Of a stretch of DNA of 64,000 nt, positions 9,234-19,900 are shown piece by piece; within the stretch, counting starts at the first letter, position 1, and the number at the start of each line of letters is the position of its first letter. Both the position numbers and the translations under genes were made by a program. The notes beneath the pieces were generated by a model that was given only the letters and a program-made list of their open reading frames with translations, made no database searches and was not told the DNA's origin. This stretch comes from Chryseobacterium arachidis (GTDB taxonomy: Bacteria > Bacteroidota > Bacteroidia > Flavobacteriales > Weeksellaceae). The stretch covers positions 33,782 through 97,781 of the forward strand of contig NZ_FQUT01000018.1 in the NCBI RefSeq assembly GCF_900129245.1, given 5' to 3'.

Positions 9234-11618
9234 TGATTCCTGCTGAACGAAGTTTTCCAGCAATTCTACGGCACGATCGTTTCCGCCTGCATTGAGTAAA
9301 CTTGCCTGAACTTCTTTCGCTGCGTTTCTGTACATTGGATTTTCCAATAATTCAAAAATAGTTTGTCGAAGCGTTTCAACACGTAATCTTTTATATCTGA
9401 TGCTGATTCCGCAGCCTGCTTTTTCGATCAGTTTTGCAATATGAAAATGATCGTAAGCAATGGGTGTAATCAGCATTGGTAAACCGTTGGTAAAAGTATC
9501 GTTTACCGTATTAAAACCACCATGACAGATCACCGCATCCATGTGAGGCATCAAAGCTGATTGAGGTACAAAACTACTCACGATGAAATTGGAAGGCCAT
9601 TCTTCAAAAATTTCGGGTGGAGTAGCGGCAATAATTGTTACAGGCTGATCTGCAAATGCAGCGATCACTTTTTCGAAAAATGCTTTTCTGATATCCACTA
9701 AAAGAGTTCCTAATGAAACAAATATTTTCGGAGTTGTTGAAGCGTTTAATTTATCCCAGTCAAAAGGTGCCGGATTGGGACGACCTTTTACGGGACCCAC
9801 AAATTCCATGTGAGAAGGAACGGTTTCAAAATCAGCAAATTTTTGAGAAGTAAATACTAAATTCAAGTCATGAGAATGAATAAAAATTCCGTCATCCTCG
9901 ATGCCAACTTCTTTTTGAAGATTTTTAATTAAACTTTGCTGCCATTCGAAAATTTTCGGTGCACTGTTCGCGGTATCACCCATCACATCAGGCGGAACAG
10001 GCGTTGTCGTTACACACGGAATATTGTTTTTATGAGCGAAAAGGGCTCCTCCAAAAGTGATGCAATCATTCACGATAACGTCCGGTTGCCATTCTTGGGT
10101 GAGTGTTTCCAAACCGGGCATCATCATTTTAGCGAAGGGAACATAGGTTTCTTCCAAGGCCAGCTTCATCACTTCAGGACCTGAACAAGAGGGACCATCA
10201 TCCTGTCTTTTTAAAATTCTTGCGATCTCATCCTGATACGGAATTAAATCCTGTTCAGGATAAAAATAACTACCTCCTTCCGGAATATGTTTTTGATCTA
10301 AAGGTGTAATTCCGAACCATTTTACTTCGTGACCTCGGGAAATTAAACTCGCGCCAACGCTTAAAGTCGGGCTGATGTGTCCGAAAAACGGGGGAATTAC
10401 GAATAGAAATTTAGATTTCGGTTTTTCAATTTCAGCAGTTGGAATTAATGCTAATTCAAGTAAATAGGCTGCAGTTTTTGTACCTCCGGCTTGTAAGAAA
10501 GATTCACGGACAGCTTCGGCAGCTTCACGGTAACCAGGATTGTTTAAAATTGTTTTTACGGCCTCATTCAGATGATTGGCTTTAAATCTGTTGAAATTTA
10601 AGCGTTCCCCGGCTCCTGTACGCACAACGCGACCTGCAACATGAGATTGATCGTAAGCAATCGGAATCACAACCAAAGGCAGTCCGTTTGAAAGTGCTTC
10701 CGAAACCGTATTATGACCTCCGTGAGAAACAACTCCGTCCAAATGTGGCAGAAGGTCCAATTGTGGAACTTGTTGATACACCATAAAATTCTGCGGCCAT
10801 TCTTCGAAAAGCTGTGGATCTGAAACGACAATAACCGTGAGATCTTCATCTTTAAAAGCATCAACCACTTTTTGGAAAAATGCTTTTTTGTGATCATGAT
10901 CGAAAGTTGTTCCGATACTGACCAGAATTTTTTTCTTTGAGCTTTGATGAAAGGTTTCCCAATCAAATTCACAGGAAATACGGCGCTCGGTAAGAACCGG
11001 ACCCGTAAACTGGAAATTGGTCGGAAGATCCATTTCGCCAAAGAAATATCTTGAAGTTAAGACCAATGTCAGAAGATCTGAACAGTCCAATGCTTTATCA
11101 CCATCAATGCCTAATTCTTTTTGTAAGGCGATAACCTGTTTTTCTTCCCATTCATGAACTTTCGGTAATTCGTCCATGATTTTAATGGCAGCCGGGGCGG
11201 TGACTGTAGTAGAATAGGGAAGTCCCATTTTTTTGGCAGCAACCGCTGCGGCAAATAACTGATGATCGCCGATCACCATGTCGGGTTGGTAAAGCTTAAG
11301 TAATTTTACAATACCGTTATAGCAATGTCTGTTTAAAGGAATCAGTACTTCTTCGTAGAGAAATTTAACGCTGTCGATTCCGTAGACTACTTTTTTAGAG
11401 ATGATATCGAGATAGTTTTCACTTTCTCTTTTTTCTTCGTCGGTTTGATCGTATTCAATCAACAATAATTCTCCTCCGACAGGAAGTTTTGCACTTAAAT
11501 TTTTGTCAAGACTGATCCAGGCTACTTCATGCCCTCTTTCCAGAAGGGCAGCACCGATGCTTAACGTGGGATTGACGTGACCCGTCAAAGGTGGAACAAC
11601 AAATACAAATTTAGCCAT
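9219..11618 (-). CDS. Fused tandem UGT/MGT-type glycosyltransferase (two complete GT1-like copies)
   Basis: A 799-residue protein, twice the normal ~400. Each half is a complete GT1 (UGT/MGT, CrtX-like) glycosyltransferase. Half 1 (about 1-392) begins FVFVVPPLTGHVNPTLSIG and has the nucleotide-sugar signature VSHGGHNTVSEAL..PLVVIP (HGG ~301). Half 2 (about 402-799) begins FLFVIPPFFGHISPTLSVG and has ICHGGFNTVNDTF..PMLITP (HGG ~698). Both keep the N-terminal catalytic-region Gly-His and the donor-binding HGG, so both may be active. Family members transfer glucose or other sugars from UDP-sugars to hydroxyls of lipids, carotenoids or macrolides. A two-domain fusion suggests addition of two sugars. 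The start overlaps the upstream hydrolase stop by 8 bases, so it is translated with the synthase genes. No signal peptide; cytoplasmic or membrane-associated. Confidence 0.88.
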   Translation of the reverse strand: MAKFVFVVPPLTGHVNPTLSIGAALLERGHEVAWISLDKNLSAKLPVGGELLLIEYDQTDEEKRESENYLDIISKKVVYGIDSVKFLYEEVLIPLNRHCYNGIVKLLKLYQPDMVIGDHQLFAAAVAAKKMGLPYSTTVTAPAAIKIMDELPKVHEWEEKQVIALQKELGIDGDKALDCSDLLTLVLTSRYFFGEMDLPTNFQFTGPVLTERRISCEFDWETFHQSSKKKILVSIGTTFDHDHKKAFFQKVVDAFKDEDLTVIVVSDPQLFEEWPQNFMVYQQVPQLDLLPHLDGVVSHGGHNTVSEALSNGLPLVVIPIAYDQSHVAGRVVRTGAGERLNFNRFKANHLNEAVKTILNNPGYREAAEAVRESFLQAGGTKTAAYLLELALIPTAEIEKPKSKFLFVIPPFFGHISPTLSVGASLISRGHEVKWFGITPLDQKHIPEGGSYFYPEQDLIPYQDEIARILKRQDDGPSCSGPEVMKLALEETYVPFAKMMMPGLETLTQEWQPDVIVNDCITFGGALFAHKNNIPCVTTTPVPPDVMGDTANSAPKIFEWQQSLIKNLQKEVGIEDDGIFIHSHDLNLVFTSQKFADFETVPSHMEFVGPVKGRPNPAPFDWDKLNASTTPKIFVSLGTLLVDIRKAFFEKVIAAFADQPVTIIAATPPEIFEEWPSNFIVSSFVPQSALMPHMDAVICHGGFNTVNDTFTNGLPMLITPIAYDHFHIAKLIEKAGCGISIRYKRLRVETLRQTIFELLENPMYRNAAKEVQASLLNAGGNDRAVELLENFVQQESLVEI

Positions 11619-12405
11619 GGTTTTGTGTCAAAGTTTTTGATAAGTTTTTAGATAAAAATTCAGCCATTTTTTCTGCGATCAGGGCCGGCTCCTGAATCGG
11701 GATGTTGTGATCTCCTGGAATTAATTTTAATTGAGAATCAGGAATTTGATCGTTCAGCCATTCTCCGGTTGCTCTGCAGTTGGAATCTGAACCGTACAAC
11801 AATAAGGTCGGAATATGTATTTCAGATAAATTTACCTCACTCAGGAAATCTTTTTCCCTGATCATATCCGCTTTGATGCTGGTTTTGTTGAAAAGGAACT
11901 CATACATGCGATGGTTTTTCTCCATCTGCCTTTTGCCCATCTGTACTTTCGTGGTGTCTGTAAAATTAGCCACATAATGCTCCAGAAATTCCTTGCTGTA
12001 CTGATCGATAATTCCTCTGGCTTTTTCATCCTGAGGATCAGGAGCTTCCATCACAATGAGCTGATTGATACGGTTTTGATAGTTTAAAGCCGTTTTTAAA
12101 GCAATTAAGCCTCCGAAACTATAACCGACAAGATGTACTTTTTCAAGCTGTAATTCATCCATTAAAGCGATCAGATCGGAAGACATATTTCCCAAGTCGT
12201 AGCCGTCTTCAAAACGTTCGCTCATGCCGTGGCTTTTCAGATCGTACATCACCACATGAAATTTTTTTGCTAAAACCGGAGCAATATTAAAATAATAAAT
12301 GGACAGATTACTGAACATTCCGTGGATCAAAACCACGGTTTGCTCAGCACCTTTATTGAGTTCCTGAATATGAACTTTTTTATGATTGATTTCGATTATT
12401 GGCAT
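11611..12405 (-). CDS. Alpha/beta hydrolase (possible thioesterase of the cluster)
   Basis: A 264-residue alpha/beta hydrolase. It has HGMFSN at 29-34 (oxyanion region), the nucleophile elbow GYSFGG with Ser96, acid Asp207 in YGSDSN, and His233 in PGDHNIP. It has no signal peptide. It overlaps the ACP gene by 10 bases and the glycosyltransferase gene by 8, placing it firmly in the operon. The likely role is hydrolytic or transfer release of the finished acyl chain from the ACP, because neither megasynthase has a thioesterase domain. That is inference from context. The sequence is equally compatible with a free esterase. Confidence 0.82.
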   Translation of the reverse strand: MPIIEINHKKVHIQELNKGAEQTVVLIHGMFSNLSIYYFNIAPVLAKKFHVVMYDLKSHGMSERFEDGYDLGNMSSDLIALMDELQLEKVHLVGYSFGGLIALKTALNYQNRINQLIVMEAPDPQDEKARGIIDQYSKEFLEHYVANFTDTTKVQMGKRQMEKNHRMYEFLFNKTSIKADMIREKDFLSEVNLSEIHIPTLLLYGSDSNCRATGEWLNDQIPDSQLKLIPGDHNIPIQEPALIAEKMAEFLSKNLSKTLTQNHG

Positions 12406-12695
12406 TCGTAGATATAATTGATGATCATACGTAAATCCAGGTTGATCAGTTCATCAAGATCCATCGAAGACAACCATCCCGTAAAGTCGATCTGGTCACC
12501 AAAATGAGCCTTGATTTTCTCTGAAAAAGACACAATTTCAATGCTGTCCATTTCAAGGTCTTTTGTGAATGAACTTTCCGGGGTAATATCCATTTCTTCC
12601 GCAAATTCCTCACCGATAACTTCTGTGATAAATCCTTTTAAAAGGGTGAATAATTCTTCGTGATTTAATTTTTCTGTTGTATTTAAAGTGTCCAT
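12396..12695 (-). CDS. Stand-alone acyl carrier protein
   Basis: A 99-residue acidic helical protein with the phosphopantetheine attachment motif DLEMDSIEIV around residue 51; the Ser in MDSIE is the expected 4'-phosphopantetheine site. It overlaps both neighbouring cluster genes. The megasynthase already has two internal ACPs, so this separate carrier may shuttle the product to the hydrolase or the acyltransferases, or carry a starter unit. A dedicated phosphopantetheinyl transferase is fused to the protein encoded just upstream. Confidence 0.87.
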   Translation of the reverse strand: MDTLNTTEKLNHEELFTLLKGFITEVIGEEFAEEMDITPESSFTKDLEMDSIEIVSFSEKIKAHFGDQIDFTGWLSSMDLDELINLDLRMIINYIYECQ

Positions 12696-15600
12696 CCTAT
12701 GATATAATTTTTATGTTTAATGGTTTTGATTTCTGTTTGATTGATCCATAAAGAATCTTCTGTAATTTTCTCAACTTCGAACTGTTTCGGATTTCCTTTT
12801 AATCCGGTTCCCAAAAACTTTCCGTAGGCTTCTTTGGCTACCCAGAATTTGGTCGTCCATTCTGCCTGATCTTTGTCTTTTAATAAAGTTAATTCGTGAT
12901 CTGTAAAGACTAAATCGTAAAATCCGGAGCTGCGTTCTTCAATAATTTCCATATCAATTCCGACCTGTTTTCCGCTTCTTGCAATTCCGACTGCATCTTT
13001 TCCTTTATGTGCTAAAGAAATGTGAATGTCTTTCGTAGAATCTCCAATTAAGAACGGTTTTCCAACCTCATCTTTTCCAATTTCAAAAGTAATCGGATAA
13101 CAAGGATGATCTTTTTCCTTTTTAAGAAGATTTCTAACGGCATCTTTCACCGCCACTCGGCTTACCATCCAGCTTTTCCTCTTGTTCGGTAAAAGTGTCT
13201 GATGGTATTGCTTTTCGGTTTGATTAAAATATCTTTTCAGGATAAAATCCCACGACGCCACTCTTGAATACGCCTGATGGAAGAAAAATATTTCAGGCGC
13301 AATTTCTTCGGAAAGACGATTGTGCAAAGGCGACATTGAGACATTCCACAACGCGGCATCGATTTCCAGACGACGGTTTTGCCATCCTGAAATCAAGCAC
13401 CAGACTTTTCCGTCTTTTTTTAGAACGATATCCGCAATTGCAAATTCGTCATTTAATTCTGTTAAACTACATGTGCATTCAAAAATTCCGTCCTGATCAT
13501 GCAGATCTCCGAAGAATTCAATGTCTTTGATTTTTACAGGGAATGCAATTCTGTCTTTTGTTAATGTTAATTGAAGCCAAAGCCCAAACAATTGTCCTGC
13601 GTTATCCAAAAGAGAACCTTTTCCGCCGTTCCCTTTGATCTTTCCGACAATTCCTTTCGTTCCAACTTTTGAAACTTCCGTAATTCCCTGATATTTTTCA
13701 CCATGAAACATATGCATCTCATAGATTTCTTCAGGTGTTCTTTCGATTGGCAATACATCTCCAACTGAAAGATTGATATTCGGGATATGGCGATCTGTTG
13801 AGGTTAATAAAACTTCTGCATTTACAAAATTTTCGATTTCCAAATAGGCGTGATATCTTGATTTCCATTCACCTTTTACGGTTTTTTCGAAAGGTTTTGC
13901 CACATTCATCCATTGGAAAACGCTTACATTCATGATCTTATGAACTTTACTGCCTGAAATTTCTGCCTGAGCAATTTCCGCCAGCTGTTCAAAGATCATC
14001 GTCATCGGAATAACTGGTTCCATATCGGCAACTGTTGGCCAGCCTTTTGGCTGTCTCAATAAGCTGTGATCGATCAAGTAAGGATGATTTTCTAAATCAA
14101 CATGCAATGTTTTTGAAAAATCTTTACTCGCCGGAACAGTTATTTGAGGAACAATCGGTGCCGGTCTTGAAACTTTGATTTCAGGGTTCTGGAATAATGT
14201 TAATACCTCTTCCTGCATGCTGATCATTTCTGCAATATTTTCCTGAAATGCCTGAACAAGCGGATGTCCTGTTTTAGCCACTGAAACATTTTTTTGTTTC
14301 GGAACTTCAACGGTTTTTGCTAAATTTTTAATTTCCTTGAAATCACGGATAATTGGCGAACCTAATTCGAGCTTAATTCCTTTTCCAGATGATGTTTTTG
14401 AAGAATTTTGAATATCTAAAAAGTCTAAAGCAATCGTTTTTCCTTCCACAAATAAAGCGGCAACCACACGTTGTAACTGCGCCAATGCAGATCGTACAGG
14501 CGTGCTTGAAGCAATCGTACTGAATGCTTTTCCTTTCAAAGTATCATCAATAAATCCGATCAATCCTCCGGTTCCAACCTGAATGAAAAATCTTGCGCCT
14601 TCTTCGTACAGTTTATCCGTCAGTTCACGGAAACGAACGGGTTCCACAAGATGTTCCGCACTCAGTTTTCTGATGGATTCCTGATCTGCCGGATACGGTT
14701 CTAAAGTTGTTGCCGACCATAACGGAATTTTCGTTTTCTGAAACTGTGCTTTTTCCATTCCGGCTAAAATCACATCTAATTTATCAGCGATAAAAGGTGA
14801 GTGAAACCCTGATTGGAAAGGCAATATCTGATGAAATATCTGTTTTGATTTTAATATCGGAACCAATTCATCCAATGCTGCATTGCTTCCGCAAAGAATC
14901 ACCTGATTCGGACAATTGTCATTGGAAATGTACACGTTTGGAATTTCTTCGATGATAGGTTTAATGGTTTCAATTCCGGACCCGATCGCGATGAATTTTG
15001 AATCCTTTAATTCAAACGTTTCGGGGTTTAAAACATCAATTAATGCCTTCACAGAATTCACTTCTGCCAGTTCCGAAGAGTAGCCCGCGAGCCATTCTCC
15101 CAAACTGTGACCTGCATTCATATCGGGAATAATTCCTAATTTTTTTAATGAATTATCCAAAATGCTGCAGTTGTTGAAAATGTTCAACGCATCATTCAAT
15201 AAGCCTTCACCTTCCGTTTCTATCGGAGCTGTAAGATTAAAATATCGGCTTACACTTTCAATTTCACCTTTTGCCAACCCATCTAAACCGGGGAATACAA
15301 AGGCTACTTTTTCTCCGTTTTGAAGCAAAGGTGTATTGGTGTACCAAATATCCTGTTTATTTCGCCACGGATTATTTTTAGCAACAATTTTCGTCGCTTT
15401 TTCTATTCTTTCTTTAGTGGGTTCAAAAACCGCAACACGGAAATTCCCTTCACCAATCGTTGTTTCGTTATTTTGTAAAGCGGCTAATAATTCTTCATGC
15501 GTTGGTCTTGCCAGGATCAGAACTTTGTCTTTTTTAGGCAAATTATAACCTTCCAAAACCACATGCGCATTGATTCCTCCAAACCCGAAAGCATTCACTG

Positions 15601-16918
15601 CCGCAACTTTTGGCAATCCGGTTTTTGACCAGCTTTTCGCTTCCTGAACAGGTTCAAATCTCGTATTCTGCATTTCCGAAGTCGGAGTTTCGCAATATAA
15701 TGTTGGCGGCAATGTGTCGTGATGCAAAGCCAGACAGGTTTTAATTAAACCTGCAATTCCGGCAGCGGGCATCGCATGACCAATATTTGATTTTACAGAA
15801 CCGATTCCGGCAATTTTAGCATTTTCTTCTTTTCCGAAAAACTGAGCTAAAGTCTGCAATTCGGTTTTATCTCCCAACGGAGTTCCTGTTCCGTGAGCTT
15901 CAAGATAACCGATCTGCTTTTCATCCAAATCTGCGTTTGTCCAGGCTTGTTGTAAAGCTTTTAACTGACCCTTTACAGAAGGACTCATTACGCTGGTTCC
16001 GTTACCATCACTGCTGATTCCGACTCCTTTGATTACGGCATAAATTTTATCCTGATCTTTTACAGCGTCTTCCAGTCTTTTTAACACGACAAATCCACAG
16101 CCTTCACCGATCAATAATCCATCGGCATCATTGCTGAAAGGTTTAATTTTTTGTTGTTTTGATAAGGCTCCCAATTGAGAAAAAATACTCCAGAACGCAG
16201 CGTTTTGTCCGGTATGAACTCCGCCTGCGATCATTATATCTGAACGACCTCTCTGAAGTTCCTGAACAGCATGATCCACTGCTAATAAAGCACTTGCACA
16301 AGCGGCATCAACGGTAAAAGCTACACCTCCCAAATTGAATCGGTTCGCAACCAAAGAAGCAACTAAATTAGGAATCAATCCCATTGCTGTATCGGCAGCA
16401 AAACGTCCTTTTTTTTCCTGAAAAGCGTGTTTTACTTTTTCGATATCTGCTGAAGAAACTTCGGGTAATAATTCTTTTAATAATGAAGAAATCTGCTCAC
16501 CTGTTCTTACAATTTCAATGGCACGAGTCGCGCCGGGACCTGTATAATTTCCTTTTCCGATGATAATTCCTGCTTTTTCCAAGGAGATATTTTTCCTGAA
16601 AATTCCTGCATCGTCTAAGGCTTTCTGAACTAAATCTAAGGTTAATAAATGATCAGGTTCTGTTCCTTCAACTGCTAACGGCAAAATACCGAAAGAAGTA
16701 GGATCGAATTCATAATCAGGGATAAATCCACCGCGTTGGCAATAAAAACGGTCGACCGAACCTGAATGATCACCAAAGTGAACAGGATCAATACGATCGG
16801 CCGGCGCCAATTGGGTAGAATCTACTTTATTGACAATATTCTGCCAAAAAGTTTGGGCATCCTGCGCCCCCGGAAAGACGCAGGATAAACCAATTACTGC
16901 AACATCTGTTTTCTTCAT
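12683..16918 (-). CDS. Pfa-like multidomain synthase: KS-AT-DH-phosphopantetheinyl transferase
   Basis: A 1411-residue protein. Domains by eye: ketosynthase 1-~460 with VDAACAS (Cys ~206), EAHGTGTPLGD (His ~343) and NIGHAMPAAG (His ~380); acyltransferase ~520-800 with FVFPGLDG and AGHSLGEW (Ser ~605); a polyketide-type dehydratase ~930-1190 with HPYLIDH (catalytic-type His ~944) and LLDNAGQ (DxxxQ ~1101); C-terminal Sfp-type phosphopantetheinyl transferase ~1200-1411 with HISLAHKG, GIDMEI and WVAKEAYGK. All active-site motifs look intact. In classic omega-3 synthases these functions are spread over PfaB, PfaC and PfaE. Here they are in one chain, with no chain-length-factor KS. It would extend and dehydrate the chain made with the partner megasynthase and activate all cluster ACPs. 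Starts 22 bases after the partner gene's stop. Confidence 0.9.
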   Translation of the reverse strand: MKKTDVAVIGLSCVFPGAQDAQTFWQNIVNKVDSTQLAPADRIDPVHFGDHSGSVDRFYCQRGGFIPDYEFDPTSFGILPLAVEGTEPDHLLTLDLVQKALDDAGIFRKNISLEKAGIIIGKGNYTGPGATRAIEIVRTGEQISSLLKELLPEVSSADIEKVKHAFQEKKGRFAADTAMGLIPNLVASLVANRFNLGGVAFTVDAACASALLAVDHAVQELQRGRSDIMIAGGVHTGQNAAFWSIFSQLGALSKQQKIKPFSNDADGLLIGEGCGFVVLKRLEDAVKDQDKIYAVIKGVGISSDGNGTSVMSPSVKGQLKALQQAWTNADLDEKQIGYLEAHGTGTPLGDKTELQTLAQFFGKEENAKIAGIGSVKSNIGHAMPAAGIAGLIKTCLALHHDTLPPTLYCETPTSEMQNTRFEPVQEAKSWSKTGLPKVAAVNAFGFGGINAHVVLEGYNLPKKDKVLILARPTHEELLAALQNNETTIGEGNFRVAVFEPTKERIEKATKIVAKNNPWRNKQDIWYTNTPLLQNGEKVAFVFPGLDGLAKGEIESVSRYFNLTAPIETEGEGLLNDALNIFNNCSILDNSLKKLGIIPDMNAGHSLGEWLAGYSSELAEVNSVKALIDVLNPETFELKDSKFIAIGSGIETIKPIIEEIPNVYISNDNCPNQVILCGSNAALDELVPILKSKQIFHQILPFQSGFHSPFIADKLDVILAGMEKAQFQKTKIPLWSATTLEPYPADQESIRKLSAEHLVEPVRFRELTDKLYEEGARFFIQVGTGGLIGFIDDTLKGKAFSTIASSTPVRSALAQLQRVVAALFVEGKTIALDFLDIQNSSKTSSGKGIKLELGSPIIRDFKEIKNLAKTVEVPKQKNVSVAKTGHPLVQAFQENIAEMISMQEEVLTLFQNPEIKVSRPAPIVPQITVPASKDFSKTLHVDLENHPYLIDHSLLRQPKGWPTVADMEPVIPMTMIFEQLAEIAQAEISGSKVHKIMNVSVFQWMNVAKPFEKTVKGEWKSRYHAYLEIENFVNAEVLLTSTDRHIPNINLSVGDVLPIERTPEEIYEMHMFHGEKYQGITEVSKVGTKGIVGKIKGNGGKGSLLDNAGQLFGLWLQLTLTKDRIAFPVKIKDIEFFGDLHDQDGIFECTCSLTELNDEFAIADIVLKKDGKVWCLISGWQNRRLEIDAALWNVSMSPLHNRLSEEIAPEIFFFHQAYSRVASWDFILKRYFNQTEKQYHQTLLPNKRKSWMVSRVAVKDAVRNLLKKEKDHPCYPITFEIGKDEVGKPFLIGDSTKDIHISLAHKGKDAVGIARSGKQVGIDMEIIEERSSGFYDLVFTDHELTLLKDKDQAEWTTKFWVAKEAYGKFLGTGLKGNPKQFEVEKITEDSLWINQTEIKTIKHKNYIIGWTL

Positions 16919-16940
16919 ACGTTTTTACTTAAAACAGAGA

Positions 16941-19900
16941 TTACCAATTACTTCCGGACATGATAAGTACCTGACTTTCTGTTCCGTATTTTATTTCATT
17001 CAGGAAAATTTCCTTCCCCTGATCCAATGGAATAAGAGAAATTCCTCTTCTTTCGTATTCAGATTCCAAAGATGATGAAACCATTCCTGCGCCTTTCCAC
17101 GGACCCCAGTTGATGGAGATTACTTTTCCTTTTAATTTTTTATTTAAAGCATTGGCGTAATCGTCCAAAACGCTGTTTGCCGCTGCATAATCCGTTTGCC
17201 CTTTATTCCCATACACCGAAGCAATACTTGAAAATAACACCACAAACTGGCAATCGGTACGAAGTTTTTCAGCCAATACACGAAGCGGTTTTACTTTCGT
17301 GTCAAAAACGCGTCCGAAAGAGCTTGTTGTTTTTTGTTTGAATAATTTATCTTCCAACAATCCAGCTCCGTGAATAACGCCGTCTAAACGGTTGTATTTT
17401 TCGTAAATGCTGTTGATTAATTCAGATAAACCATTTTCATCACAAAGATCTAATGACTGATAAACAATGGTATTTCCCAATTGCTCCATATCTCTTATGG
17501 TACGCAATATCTGATTGTTTTTATAAACTTTTATCGTTTCTTTTTCGATCTCAGAAGGCGAAGTAAATGTTCCGGATTTGATAAGATAAGCTCTTATTTC
17601 TTCCTTAGTTTTAAATGCTTCCAACTCATTTTTTGTCGCTTGATTTCTCGGATCAGCTGATCTTCCGACCAAGACATACGTACAAGGATAAGCCTGTGAC
17701 ATATGTTTTACCAATTCGGAAGTGATTCCCTGCGCACCGCCAAGAACCAACACCACGGAATTTTGATCCAATTGAATTTGAGCCTCACTTAAACCAGTTG
17801 ACAAAGGCGACGGAATAATATCTACTTTGTGTCTTTTGTCGTTTTTATAAATAACTTCTGCAGGTTTATCTTTCGTTAAAATTTCCTTTAATGTAATTTC
17901 TGCAATCTGCTCGATTTGTTGAGGCGATGTTAAGCTGATTAATCTGCAATTGGTCTGTTCAAATTCACGAGCAAGGCTCTTGAAAAGTCCTGGATGTCCC
18001 TTATAATGGCGCAAGAGGGTAGTGTCTGTCAATTCCTGAACGTGAGCCGGAATATCGGAAATAAGATAGATCCATTGTGCTTTATCAAGATCCATTTTTT
18101 TGATTAAATCAACATGATCGATGATGTTGTGATTCGCAGAAGATGAGAATAAATCAAGAATAATTAATCCGTCAAAATCCGTTAAATCTTTATCAGAATC
18201 AATCAATTCTGCATCCGCACCATGTTTTTCAAGCTCATTTTTAATGGCTAATGTCTGATTGTTGTCATTCTGAGTGATGGCAAAACGCTTTCCTTGTAAA
18301 ATATCTGTGTTTTGAGGCATAGAAATTTCGGTTGGCGTTAAATCAAAACGAAGGCGTGATAAATTATTAGCTGAAACATTTGAAATAGTTTCAGAATCGC
18401 TTGATCCGCTCATTTCGTGAATCCAGCTTGCCAAACCGTTCAATGTTTTAATGGCTGCTAATTTTTCCATTAAATCATCTGCCTGTTCCAGATCCTGCCC
18501 GAAACCTATCTTTGTTTTCAGATCTGCAATAATTTCCATTCTCTTGATAGAATCGATGCTTAAATCCGCTTCCATATCAAGGTCCAGTCCTAACATTTCC
18601 TTTGGATAGCCGGTTTTTTCACTTACAATATCTAAAATTTCAGTCTGAAGTTCTTCAAGTGATAACGTTTTAGACTGAGTTTGAGCATCCGATGTTTTAA
18701 CTTCTTCAACAGCATTTTTCTGAGAAGCTGTTGAATTTCCGGTGTATTCTGTAAACCAGCTCACTAAACCATTTAAAGTTTTGATGGCAGCTAACTGTTC
18801 CATAATCGTATCTTCGTTGGCCTGATCGATTTTTAAACCACCCAATTCGTTTTTAAGCGTTCCGATGATCTCAACTCTTTTAATGGAATCGATACTCAGA
18901 TCGGCTTCAAGATCCATTTCCATACCCAACATTTCCTGAGGATAGCCAGTTTTATCACTTACAACCTGCATTAATAAAGCTTTTATATCTTTTACAGGAG
19001 CCACTGTTTTCGCAGGAATAATTACTGTTTTTTCAGCACCGTCACTGATTGGCGAAGAAATGACAGGAGCCTGATTATTTACAGGAATCTGAACCGGTTG
19101 AGTATAAACTGGTGCCTGATTTACCTGTGGATTTTGTCCTAAAAAGGAAAGCATCACATCACGTTGCGCCTGAATTATCATTTTCATGCTGTTTAAATAT
19201 TCCTGAAGCATACGTTCTGCGGTAGATGAGCTTTCAGTTGCAGGAGCCTGAGTATTGTTGGTAAAGTTGTTCATTTGGATTGGGTTTATGATTGGTAATG
19301 CACCGTTGTTGGGAAGTGCGCCCGTCGTTGGATGTGCAGTTTGCCCGTTCACACGCCAGATGGCAGGATTTTTCTTGTAAAGTTCAGGCTGATCGATTTG
19401 GATAAGTCTAGCGTTACGTCCGTTGAAAAGATTAGCAATGTTAAAGTTTCTTCCCGTTCCTAAATATTGAGCCAGCATGGAAAGAAGATGAGTAAGTTTG
19501 TTACCGTTGCTGTCTTCCACAAATAATGTCAATTGATCTTTGTCTAAGCAAGATTTTGTTAATCCCGTCAAAACTTTACCCGGTCCAACTTCGATAAAAA
19601 TTCTTGCGCCATCTTCATACATTGCCTGAAGTTCTTCAACAAATCTTACAGGCTGTACCAAATGATCGGTCAGTCTTTCTTTTATTTCTGAAGCATTTGC
19701 AGGATAGATTTCTGCCGTCGTGTTTGACCAAACCGGAATCTGCATTTCCTTGAAAGCAATATCTTTTAAAACATCAGCATATAAGTCTTTCGATTTTGCC
19801 AATAAAGGACTGTGGAATGCACAGGCAACTTCCAGTTTTTTCGCTGAAATTCTTTCCTGTTTCAAAACTTCCATTAATTTGTTGATCGCTTCCGTACTTC

